IMG/VR virus record: IMGVR_UViG_3300017771_000095
Location: 1 to 25,366 of that record
Length of the DNA stretch: 25,366 nucleotides
Direction: 5' to 3' (one strand)
Origin: a virus
Both the position numbers and the translations under genes were made by a program. The notes beneath the pieces were generated by a model. The model saw only the letters and a list, made by a program, of their open reading frames with translations. It ran no database searches and had not been told where the DNA came from. Positions 1 through 5,151 of this stretch are shown here, piece by piece; position 1 is the stretch's first letter, and each line of letters begins with the position of its first letter.

Positions 1-1036
1 GATTTGGAGACTTTTTAGATACTTCTGTCAGAAAATCTTCTGGCTTACGAAGTCTTACTTGTCTACTTGACTCTTTATCAAAATTCTTAATAGTTGAGCC
101 GCTGATAACAAATCCTTTTGGATCATGAGTAACATACTCAGCTAAGGCTCGAGTCTTACAATTAAATGTATAGAGCCTTATTTGACCGACAATTGTTACT
201 GGTGGAATTGATACAATTTTAAAGTCTTTATTATCTTTTGCGTATTTCATTCTCGATACCTGTTTGTCTGCCGTGACTGGTTTTTTGATACGACCTACAC
301 GTTTTGCTTTTGACGCAAGTTTTACTCGTTCAAGATCATCGAGAATTTGATTACAAATTTTAATGCGGCGGTTGAGTTCAGGCCGTTTCAAGTGAGAATA
401 ACCTTCAACTGCTTGTTCACATCGTTTATGGTAGGCATCTTCATAATCAAGTAGCCATCCCTCAACCACCTTTTTGACAGGAAGAGTAGCAGACCCCGTC
501 AAACCATGTCTACGAAAAAGTGTATATACATCAATATCAGCTTTTTCGCCCTCAATCCAAGCGTCTTCGAGATCATCGAGATCAATCATAATAGTACTAT
601 TGATCTTACGTTCAAGACGCTGCTGAGGTGAAAGAACAATCACATTTGCTTTTTGTTTTTGTTCTAGTAATTTTTCTTTATATAATACTGCGCCAGATTC
701 AAGTAGTTCATCACAGAACTTTTTTAGATGTTCAATATGGCTAAGTATCTTTTTATCATCATTAGTTGGAAGATCACTGTTTATCCAAAATGCAGTACAA
801 CCGTAATGACTGAACATTGTGAACTTATGTTCAGGATTGGAGTTGATCTTCTTGTACTGATCTTTTGTATAATGATTCTTGATATAAGTTCGAATAAACT
901 CGGCATTTGCTTTTTTATCAATTTCATTATGAAAATAATATTTTACTGATTCCCAGCCTTTTTCAATTGGAATCTGAGTTACACCAATCCTACGACGGAC
1001 TGGTACAGGCTTTTTCTTTCTTTGTTTTAAAGGCAT
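1..1036 (-). CDS. Conserved-type phage protein of unknown function, 3' part cut by window edge
   Basis: A minus-strand reading frame opens at the ATG at 1036 and stays open to the window edge, giving at least 345 residues. The ATG has a good ribosome-binding site (AGGAG, 6 nt upstream) and an early-type promoter 30-60 nt upstream. The N-terminus is very basic (MPLKQRKKKPVPVRRR), and the rest is hydrophilic and mixed-charge with no membrane segment or signal peptide. Lys/Arg-rich stretches recur around residue 250. I do not recognise the family. The basic N-terminus and soluble composition would suit a nucleic-acid-associated protein, but that is a guess. Its own promoter sits just after the stop of the 72-aa gene upstream, so it can be transcribed independently early in infection. 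Confidence 0.85.
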   Translation of the reverse strand, partial: MPLKQRKKKPVPVRRRIGVTQIPIEKGWESVKYYFHNEIDKKANAEFIRTYIKNHYTKDQYKKINSNPEHKFTMFSHYGCTAFWINSDLPTNDDKKILSHIEHLKKFCDELLESGAVLYKEKLLEQKQKANVIVLSPQQRLERKINSTIMIDLDDLEDAWIEGEKADIDVYTLFRRHGLTGSATLPVKKVVEGWLLDYEDAYHKRCEQAVEGYSHLKRPELNRRIKICNQILDDLERVKLASKAKRVGRIKKPVTADKQVSRMKYAKDNKDFKIVSIPPVTIVGQIRLYTFNCKTRALAEYVTHDPKGFVISGSTIKNFDKESSRQVRLRKPEDFLTEVSKKSPN

Positions 1037-1067
1037 TGCTACTCCTTTTTTAATTTTATATAGTTAT

Positions 1068-1096
1068 ATTATATCACGTTTTTAAGACAATGTACA
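1068..1096 (-). promoter_or_regulatory. Early-type promoter for the long minus-strand gene
   Basis: Read on the minus strand, TGTACA (1091-1096) and TATAAT (1068-1073) are separated by exactly 17 nt. The spacer begins TTGTCTTAAAA, as does the promoter at 3628. The arrangement resembles T4 early promoters (GTTTACA / TATAAT), which the host sigma-70 polymerase uses. The predicted start point lies about 25 nt before the ATG at 1036. Confidence 0.75.
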
Positions 1097-1105
1097 CAAC
1101 TAAAT

Positions 1106-1324
1106 TTAAAAAGTTCCCCATTGTTTTTTTGGAAAAGCTTTATTCCAAATTTCAATTTGAGCTTTTTTGCAGTTTTCGATATTAATATTAAATTCAGAAA
1201 TAATATCGATATTTTTAGGATCATCAAAAAATAAAATTCTTTGATTTTGTGTATGTAAAGAATTAAAATCGTCGAATAGATCTTTTAGTTTGAATGGTAT
1301 AGTTGTATCTTCATTATATATCAT
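1106..1324 (-). CDS. Small unknown early protein, 72 aa
   Basis: A 72-residue acidic protein starting MIYNEDTTIPFKLKDLFDDF. The ATG is preceded by the leader AAAAGAGGAAAACAAT, almost identical to the leaders of the plus-strand genes at 2976 and 3687, and by its own early-type promoter. These signals are the best evidence that it is real, since no domain is recognisable. It is soluble, with no transmembrane segment or cysteine motif. Small acidic early proteins of T4-like phages often act on host functions, but nothing in the sequence shows a role here. Its stop is followed after about 10 nt by the promoter of the next minus-strand gene. Confidence 0.75.
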   Translation of the reverse strand: MIYNEDTTIPFKLKDLFDDFNSLHTQNQRILFFDDPKNIDIISEFNINIENCKKAQIEIWNKAFPKKQWGTF

Positions 1325-1352
1325 ATTGTTTTCCTCTTTTGATTATAGTTAT

Positions 1353-1381
1353 ATTCTACATCAAAACCCTGCAAATGTACA
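1353..1381 (-). promoter_or_regulatory. Early-type promoter for the 72-aa gene
   Basis: On the minus strand TGTACA (1376-1381), a 17-nt spacer and TAGAAT (1353-1358). The 19 bases GTGCATTTTTTTGTGTACA that end in the -35 box are identical to those before the promoter at 3628. This shows copying of the regulatory cassette, here inverted. Confidence 0.75.
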
Positions 1382-1395
1382 CAAAAAAATGCACC

Positions 1396-1500
1396 AATAT
1401 GAAAAAAGTTTTGTGCACTCAGGTTGAGCTCGTCAAATGGTGGTGTATAGTCTATCACCCAATGTTCCCAGGCTCATTGTGATATATTTATCACACAGAA
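1396..1500. other. Noncoding divergent control region with a palindrome
   Basis: No convincing reading frame is present between the two divergent early promoters. The clearest element is the inverted repeat TGTGATA-tatt-TATCACA (1478-1495), which could be an operator or a small hairpin. I see nothing else definite in 1396-1477. Confidence 0.4.
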
Positions 1501-1501
1501 T

Positions 1502-1530
1502 AAAAAAATGCAAATTAAATGCATTTTTTT
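1502..1530 (+). terminator. A/T stem-loop abutting an early promoter
   Basis: Perfect 11-bp inverted repeat AAAAAAATGCA (1502-1512) / TGCATTTTTTT (1520-1530) with loop AATTAAA. The near-identical hairpin recurs at 2888, and a variant at 3589. The T-run makes it terminator-like; it also sits directly upstream of the -35 box at 1532, so it could act as an upstream promoter element. Confidence 0.6.
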
Positions 1531-1531
1531 G

Positions 1532-1560
1532 TTTACAAACACTAAAAAATAGTGTAGAAT
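1532..1560 (+). promoter_or_regulatory. Early-type promoter for the metallopeptidase/glutaredoxin operon
   Basis: TTTACA (1532-1537), 17-nt spacer, TAGAAT (1555-1560), preceded by a T-run. The downstream leader (ACTATAATCGAAAGAGGAG) matches the other early leaders. It should drive the four overlapping genes from 1589 to 2886. Confidence 0.75.
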
Positions 1561-1588
1561 ATAACTATAATCGAAAGAGGAGATGATT

Positions 1589-2062
1589 ATGATAACAGAA
1601 AAAGATGTGATTAAAGTAGTCAAGCTGTGTATGAAAGAACTCAGAAAGAAGAAATATGAGATGAATATTTCGGTTAAACATTCACAGATGGCTCTTAAAT
1701 ACCTTAAGACGTATAATCGAACAAGAGGTCGATCATGGGGTGGATTCTGTATATTAAGTATTAACCTTAAGTGTTGGCAGTTTGGTAACAAGCGTTGGAC
1801 TGAATATAAGAGGTTTAATGCGGATAAAGTGATTGGTCAGATTGACGTCACAGATGACTACGATATTCTATTACTTCTTGTTGCACATGAAGTATCACAC
1901 TTCGTTCAGTACACATGTACAGGTAACATGCCTGAATATATGAGAAAGAAATTTAGAAATGATCGTGGCCATGGTGAAGGATTTCAGCACATATATAGAA
2001 ATCTAAGACGTGAACTTGTCAATCCAATGATTGAAGCAAAGAAGATGGAGATCGCAGCATGA
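1589..2062 (+). CDS. SprT-like zinc metallopeptidase domain protein
   Basis: A 157-residue protein with the zinc-peptidase signature HEVSH at 100-104 and a second motif GHGEGFQHIYR at 127-137. HExxH followed by HGxxF about 25 residues later is the pattern of the SprT/WLM type, where two histidines of HExxH and the later histidine (H128) bind zinc and E101 is catalytic. SprT-like enzymes of cells cleave DNA-linked proteins; the target of this phage protein is unknown. I chose the ATG at 1589, since AGAGGAG lies 6 nt before it; the ATG at 1583 touches the ribosome-binding site with no spacing. Its stop overlaps the next ATG in an ATGA junction, implying translational coupling with a second, different HExxH protein. 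Confidence 0.85.
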   Translation: MITEKDVIKVVKLCMKELRKKKYEMNISVKHSQMALKYLKTYNRTRGRSWGGFCILSINLKCWQFGNKRWTEYKRFNADKVIGQIDVTDDYDILLLLVAHEVSHFVQYTCTGNMPEYMRKKFRNDRGHGEGFQHIYRNLRRELVNPMIEAKKMEIAA

Positions 2063-2499
2063 ATGATATACAAGTATTCGGCTCAATCAAATCAAAAAGA
2101 AAACTTGCTAAAGATGTAGCATATTTTTGTATTGATCAATTAATGCCACGTATAAAGACATTAGATATTAGTATTCATCTTGATAAAATATATCAAGCAG
2201 ATGGATATTGTTTAGCTGTTACTAATCGAGAGTTTAATATTGAAATAGAAAAGACTCTTAATGAAGAAGATTTTATTACTGCCGTATGCCACGAAATGGT
2301 GCATGTAAAGCAGTTTGCTCGAGGTGAAACACAAGATATAAATATTTTTACTAAGAAGTGGAAAGGTATAGAATACCTTGGTGCGTATTCTACGGTAGAT
2401 GAGTATATGCAATTGCCTTGGGAAAAGGAAGCATACAAAATGCAAGAGGAGCTTTTACAAAAATGGAAAAAGATATTAAATTCACAGAAAAAGAATTAA
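2059..2499 (+). CDS. Second HExxH metallopeptidase-like protein (gluzincin type)
   Basis: A 146-residue protein with HEMVH at 78-82 and a downstream acidic helix PWEKEAYKMQ (120-129). In gluzincin-type peptidases a glutamate about 40 residues after HExxH is the third zinc ligand, and E124 fits. It therefore differs from the upstream SprT-like protein, which uses a histidine. No signal peptide or membrane segment is seen, so it acts in the host cytoplasm. It overlaps the upstream gene by 4 nt and the next small gene by 37 nt, in a compact operon under the promoter at 1532. Similar small HExxH proteins are common hypothetical genes in large marine myoviruses. The substrate is unknown, and structural zinc binding without proteolysis is also possible. 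Confidence 0.8.
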   Translation: MNDIQVFGSIKSKRKLAKDVAYFCIDQLMPRIKTLDISIHLDKIYQADGYCLAVTNREFNIEIEKTLNEEDFITAVCHEMVHVKQFARGETQDINIFTKKWKGIEYLGAYSTVDEYMQLPWEKEAYKMQEELLQKWKKILNSQKKN

Positions 2500-2636
2500 A
2501 CATTAGTAATTTTAATCAAATGTACTATGCTAACTGCGCTGAAAGAGAAGCTTTTGGTGATCCGATTCTTACTCGAGAAGAATATAGAAAGATATGGCGT
2601 GAATTGATTTTAACGGAGAAAAATAAAGATGGCTAA
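2463..2636 (+). CDS. Small unknown protein, 57 aa
   Basis: A 57-residue protein starting MEKDIKFTEKELNISNF. The frame is open further upstream to 2418, but that would deepen the overlap with the preceding gene. The ATG at 2463 follows AGAGGAG at about 11 nt, so I prefer it. The sequence includes a ligand-like REAFGDPILTREEYRKIW segment, hydrophilic and probably helical. No family is recognised. It overlaps the glutaredoxin gene by 8 nt, so it is part of the same operon. Confidence 0.6.
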   Translation: MEKDIKFTEKELNISNFNQMYYANCAEREAFGDPILTREEYRKIWRELILTEKNKDG

Positions 2637-2886
2637 ATATAAGATTTATTCAAAGTCAGGTTGTATTTTTTGCGATGCGGCAATGGAGCTTTTGAAAGAA
2701 CATAATTTAGAGTATGAAGAAATTAAGGTAACAGATAGTGAAGAAGCAATGCTTCTTTTTAAACAACGTAAGTGGAAAACTGTGCCACAAATTTTTGATC
2801 GTGAAGGATCTTATGTTGGAGGATATCAACAATTAAAAAGTAGATTTGAATGGCCAGACAATCCAGTAGAAATAAGAAACTTTTAA
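2629..2886 (+). CDS. Glutaredoxin
   Basis: An 85-residue thioredoxin-fold protein of usual phage glutaredoxin length. Visible features are the redox motif C12-I-F-C15, the cis-proline motif TVP at 51-53 followed by QIF, and the GGY motif at 64-66 that helps bind glutathione. In T4-like phages such proteins (NrdC type) reduce phage or host ribonucleotide reductase for dNTP supply. That role is inferred, as no reductase gene lies in this window. It is the last gene of the operon that starts at 1589, and a stem-loop follows its stop directly. Confidence 0.92.
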   Translation: MAKYKIYSKSGCIFCDAAMELLKEHNLEYEEIKVTDSEEAMLLFKQRKWKTVPQIFDREGSYVGGYQQLKSRFEWPDNPVEIRNF

Positions 2887-2887
2887 T

Positions 2888-2914
2888 AAAAAATGCAAAT
2901 TAAATGCATTTTTT
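2888..2914 (+). terminator. A/T stem-loop after the glutaredoxin gene
   Basis: Inverted repeat AAAAAATGCA (2888-2897) / TGCATTTTTT (2905-2914) with loop AATTAAA, starting 2 nt after the stop codon. It is almost the same as 1502-1530. It is a plausible terminator for the upstream operon and abuts the next promoter. Confidence 0.65.
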
Positions 2915-2916
2915 TG

Positions 2917-2945
2917 TTTACATTGTCAGAAAAGTATGATATAAT
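2917..2945 (+). promoter_or_regulatory. Early-type promoter for the 2976-3511 pair
   Basis: TTTACA (2917-2922), 17-nt spacer starting TTGTC, TATAAT (2940-2945). This is the best match to the T4 early consensus in the window. The leader carries AAAAGAGGAAAAC before the ATG. Confidence 0.8.
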
Positions 2946-2975
2946 ATACTTATAAAATGAAAAGAGGAAAACATT

Positions 2976-3305
2976 ATGGAAAAATTTGTAATACACACAC
3001 AGACTTTAGAAAACTATGGTGCACATAGTGAAAGCGGTAAGTTCGCAGACGGCCAGAGTTATTGGAAGTTCAAGGGTGGCGACACCTATGTCGTTGACGG
3101 TGTAGAGCGAATGCAAGATGCAGTTGCTTTTGTAGCTGCTATCTCAATTGAGAATGGTATTGGATGGAAAGAGTTTCCATGCCATTTCACCACTTATAAT
3201 GAGTGGATGGCTGAGATTCGTGACAGTGGCGAAGACTATCGTGAGTACCAAATAGAGAGGGCAATACATGTTGATCCTCGAACCTTTAAAAGAAAGGCTG
3301 CGTAA
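2976..3305 (+). CDS. Conserved-type phage protein of unknown function, 109 aa
   Basis: A 109-residue soluble protein. The central part (YWKFKGGDTYVV, near residues 29-40, then QDAVAFVAA) has the look of a compact alpha/beta fold, and I have seen similar text in hypothetical proteins of other large phages, without a function. The start is firm: early promoter, short leader and AGAGGA about 7 nt from the ATG. The stop overlaps the next ATG in a TAATG junction, so the two genes are likely co-translated. Nothing suggests enzymatic residues or membrane association. Confidence 0.8.
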   Translation: MEKFVIHTQTLENYGAHSESGKFADGQSYWKFKGGDTYVVDGVERMQDAVAFVAAISIENGIGWKEFPCHFTTYNEWMAEIRDSGEDYREYQIERAIHVDPRTFKRKAA

Positions 3306-3511
3306 TGGAATATTCTAACATCAAAGACATACCGGTAACACGTTTTGAAGATGAAGGTTGGATATATCGTTTTCGACCTACTCATAATATCACAACTCCA
3401 AAAGGAGATGTATTCGAATTAAAACACGCATTTGATCCGGACTATGTTCCTTATTCGAATGAAGTAATTGAAGTATTAAATCTATGGAAAAAATTATCAA
3501 AACTAGTTTAA
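3305..3511 (+). CDS. Small unknown protein, 68 aa
   Basis: A 68-residue protein starting MEYSNIKDIPVTRFEDEGW. Its ATG shares one base with the stop of the preceding gene. It has no separate ribosome-binding site of note, so translation probably depends on termination of the upstream gene. It is rich in aromatic and acidic residues, with no motif I recognise. It ends 15 nt before a strong hairpin. Confidence 0.65.
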   Translation: MEYSNIKDIPVTRFEDEGWIYRFRPTHNITTPKGDVFELKHAFDPDYVPYSNEVIEVLNLWKKLSKLV

Positions 3512-3525
3512 TCACTTCTCCAGTT

Positions 3526-3580
3526 GAAGTCATAGAGCTCGCCTTTCTCCTCCTCTTTTTGGCTAGAACTCTATGACTTC
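3526..3580 (+). ncRNA. Strong 12-bp hairpin with ribosome-binding-site-complementary loop
   Basis: Perfect 12-bp inverted repeat GAAGTCATAGAG (3526-3537) / CTCTATGACTTC (3569-3580). A shorter inner GCC/GGC helix leaves a pyrimidine loop at 3544-3560 containing CTCCTCCTCTTTTT. It follows the 68-aa gene and could be its terminator, although the T-run after it is short (TTTACTT). The loop is complementary to AAAAGAGGA and AAAGAGGAG, the ribosome-binding leaders of the nearby early genes. A regulatory RNA or 3'-UTR role is therefore possible but unproven. Confidence 0.5.
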
Positions 3581-3588
3581 TTTACTTA

Positions 3589-3626
3589 AAAAAAATGCAT
3601 TTAATTTGAAAAAAGTGCATTTTTTT
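3589..3626 (+). terminator. A/T stem-loop, long-loop variant
   Basis: AAAAAAATGCA (3589-3599) pairs with TGCATTTTTTT (3616-3626) across a 16-nt loop. The arms are the same as at 1502-1530, but the loop is longer. It acts with or after the hairpin at 3526, and directly precedes an early promoter. Confidence 0.6.
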
Positions 3627-3627
3627 G

Positions 3628-3656
3628 TGTACATTGTCTTAAAAGTAGTGTATAAT
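3628..3656 (+). promoter_or_regulatory. Early-type promoter for the 3687-4728 genes
   Basis: TGTACA (3628-3633), 17-nt spacer TTGTCTTAAAAGTAGTG, TATAAT (3651-3656). The downstream leader ATGAAAAGAGGAAAAC is the same as that before 2976. Confidence 0.8.
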
Positions 3657-3686
3657 AATACTATAAAATGAAAAGAGGAAAACAAT

Positions 3687-3932
3687 ATGCCACAAATGAA
3701 TATCACAAAAAACATGACATCAGAACAACGTATCGCAGTTTTGAAAAGACATTGGAAAAAATTTAATAAGAAGATCCAACGTAATCAAAAAGTACGTCGC
3801 ACTGAAACATCCTTCATGGATAAATATGATAGTCATAATATTAATGCTTGGACAGATGGTTCTAAATACCTTCAAGAGCATTACGGTGATCGTGTCGCTG
3901 ATCAAAAAGCTGATGACGCTGACTGGAATTAA
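3687..3932 (+). CDS. Unknown basic early protein, 81 aa
   Basis: An 81-residue protein with a strongly basic first half (KRHWKKFNKKIQRNQKVRR, about residues 20-38) and an acidic C-terminus ending DADWN. The start is set by the early leader GAAAAGAGGAAAACAAT and promoter. No domain is recognised; the charge pattern would allow nucleic acid or ribosome contact, but this is inference only. It is followed after 2 nt by the next gene. Confidence 0.7.
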   Translation: MPQMNITKNMTSEQRIAVLKRHWKKFNKKIQRNQKVRRTETSFMDKYDSHNINAWTDGSKYLQEHYGDRVADQKADDADWN

Positions 3933-3934
3933 TT

Positions 3935-4294
3935 ATGACAATGCATTTAGTGAGAGGCATGTCTAGCCTCAACAATAAAAGACGTAGAATGAAGAAGCAT
4001 CCTGGTTGGGAAAAAGATCAGGCTCGTCATGACAAATGGCTAATGGATCGTGGTGTACATCCATCGCAACTAAAAAATAAGGAGAAGAGTAGTGGCAACA
4101 GTGTTCCGAACTATTCAAGCGACCGTCCAACGATCCCGACGAGTGACCGCATCACAGCCATCCAAGGAAAAAAGAAAGCTAATGTCTATTCAGGATCCTA
4201 CGTCATCGGAGTTGCAACCCTGCACAAGTCAAACCTTGTGCCAGTCGGTAGAGGAGATAACCCCGAAGAATACGCAAAAATGAGGAGAAACTAA
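3935..4294 (+). CDS. Conserved-type phage protein of unknown function, 119 aa
   Basis: A 119-residue basic, low-complexity-leaning protein. The C-terminal part (GKKKANVYSGSYVIGVATLHKSNLVPV, residues about 78-104, then MRRN at the end) has a pattern I associate with hypothetical proteins in many large myoviruses: a turn-rich segment ending in HKSN-VPV. No function is known to me. The start is uncertain: the ATG at 3935 has a weak ribosome-binding site, while ATGs at 3941 and 3959 are in frame and the last has AGAGG close by. The stop shares one base with the ATG of the cell wall hydrolase gene. Confidence 0.75.
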   Translation: MTMHLVRGMSSLNNKRRRMKKHPGWEKDQARHDKWLMDRGVHPSQLKNKEKSSGNSVPNYSSDRPTIPTSDRITAIQGKKKANVYSGSYVIGVATLHKSNLVPVGRGDNPEEYAKMRRN

Positions 4295-4728
4295 TGATTG
4301 CAGAAGCACTATTTTGTTTGGCATTGAATGCCTATTGGGAAGCAAGAGATCAAGACATGAAAGGCATGTTAGCTGTTTCTCAAGTTGTAATGAACAGAGT
4401 TGAGTCAGAACACTATCCAGATAATATCTGCGAAGTTGTACATCAAGGACCGACTAAACCATCTTGGAAAGATAAAAATGTAAGTTATCCAGTAAAGAAC
4501 CGGTGTCAGTTTTCTTGGTATTGTGATGGCAAAAGTGATACACCTAAAGATGAATTTGCATGGGAACACGCACTGCTTGCAGCAACTGGAGTTTATTATA
4601 ATAAAGTAGATAACCTTGTCGATGATTCACTATGGTATCATGCAGATTATGTTAACCCTGGTTGGGCTAAAGCAAAAAAGAAAGTTACTAAGATAGGAGA
4701 TCATATCTTTTATTCTTGGAAAAATTAA
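4294..4728 (+). CDS. Cell wall hydrolase, SleB type (putative endolysin)
   Basis: A 144-residue protein of the SleB/Hydrolase_2 family, which cleaves peptidoglycan. Visible family marks are YWEAR near residues 14-18 with E16 as probable catalytic acid, AVSQVVMNRV (27-36), YPDNICEVV (41-49), QFSW (72-75) and the C-terminal block YHADYVNPGW with IGDHIFY. There is no clear signal peptide, because the hydrophobic N-terminus already contains the catalytic motif; a separate holin would be needed and none is seen here. Since gp5 in this window lacks a lysozyme domain, this may be the main lysin. GAGGAG lies 6 nt before the ATG. A tRNA gene begins one base after the stop. Confidence 0.9.
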   Translation: MIAEALFCLALNAYWEARDQDMKGMLAVSQVVMNRVESEHYPDNICEVVHQGPTKPSWKDKNVSYPVKNRCQFSWYCDGKSDTPKDEFAWEHALLAATGVYYNKVDNLVDDSLWYHADYVNPGWAKAKKKVTKIGDHIFYSWKN

Positions 4729-4729
4729 T

Positions 4730-4806
<77 letters not shown>

Positions 4807-4811
4807 ACATC

Positions 4812-4899
4812 GCTCGCGTGATGGAACTGGTAGACATAACGGACTTAAAATCCGTAGGCTGTAATAGCCGTACCGGTTCGAGTCCGGTCGCGAGTACCA
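4812..4899 (+). tRNA. tRNA-Leu (anticodon UAA)
   Basis: Class II tRNA with a long variable arm. Acceptor GCTCGCG pairs with CGCGAGT (terminal G-U), anticodon stem ACGGA/TCCGT with loop CTTAAAA, T arm GGTTCGAGTCC, and encoded CCA. It reads UUA, a preferred leucine codon here. Confidence 0.96.
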
Positions 4900-5075
4900 A
4901 ATTAGGTTAGTCACCCTCCATGTGGAGGCCTAGTCGCTGAATTAGATTCGGACAAAATGTGATACACAATAAAGGAGATGTCGAGCGGTAAGTTAACGCT
5001 GTTAAGCCTGTAACGACGTAAAATTTAAGACACAGGTGGGAATGGTAGCGCCCTCATTAGAAAGACTACCACTTT
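4900..5075 (+). other. Unexplained structured noncoding stretch between tRNAs
   Basis: About 175 nt with no plausible gene. It contains local inverted repeats such as CCTCC-atgt-GGAGG (4915-4928) and TGGTAG ... CTACCA near the 3' end (about 5044-5071). It lacks a T-arm motif, so it is not a normal tRNA. The only reading frame near AAGGAG (4972-4977) is an 11-codon ORF that touches the ribosome-binding site. It could be a small RNA, a decayed tRNA region or a processing spacer. Confidence 0.35.
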
Positions 5076-5150
5076 GCGGGTATAGTATAATGGCTATTAC
5101 TACAGCCTTCCAAGCTGAAGATCGGAGTTCGACTCTCCGTACCCGCTCCA
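5076..5150 (+). tRNA. tRNA-Gly (anticodon UCC)
   Basis: Acceptor GCGGGTA/TACCCGC, anticodon stem CAGC/GCTG with loop CTTCCAA, T arm CGGAG-TTCGACT-CTCCG, discriminator T and encoded CCA. It reads GGA. The CCA ends one base before the convergent stop codon of the tape measure gene. Confidence 0.96.
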
Positions 5151-5151
5151 A

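Noticed and set aside
1478-1495. CRP binding site
   Set aside because: The spacing between TGTGA and TCACA is 8 nt, not 6.
1583-1588. Start of the SprT-like gene at the ATG at 1583
   Set aside because: This ATG touches the ribosome-binding site; the ATG at 1589 has a 6-nt spacing.
1474-1791. Minus-strand 105-codon frame over the divergent control region
   Set aside because: It overlaps the SprT-like gene and crosses its promoter and hairpin; the protein is an unlikely hydrophobic mix.
2418-2462. Longer form of the 57-aa gene starting at 2418
   Set aside because: It would overlap the upstream gene by over 80 nt and lacks a good ribosome-binding site.
4900-5075. tmRNA, hidden tRNA or hammerhead ribozyme between tRNAs
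   Set aside because: No T-arm motif, acceptor pairing, or complete CTGANGA/GAAA ribozyme core was found; kept only as unexplained sequence.
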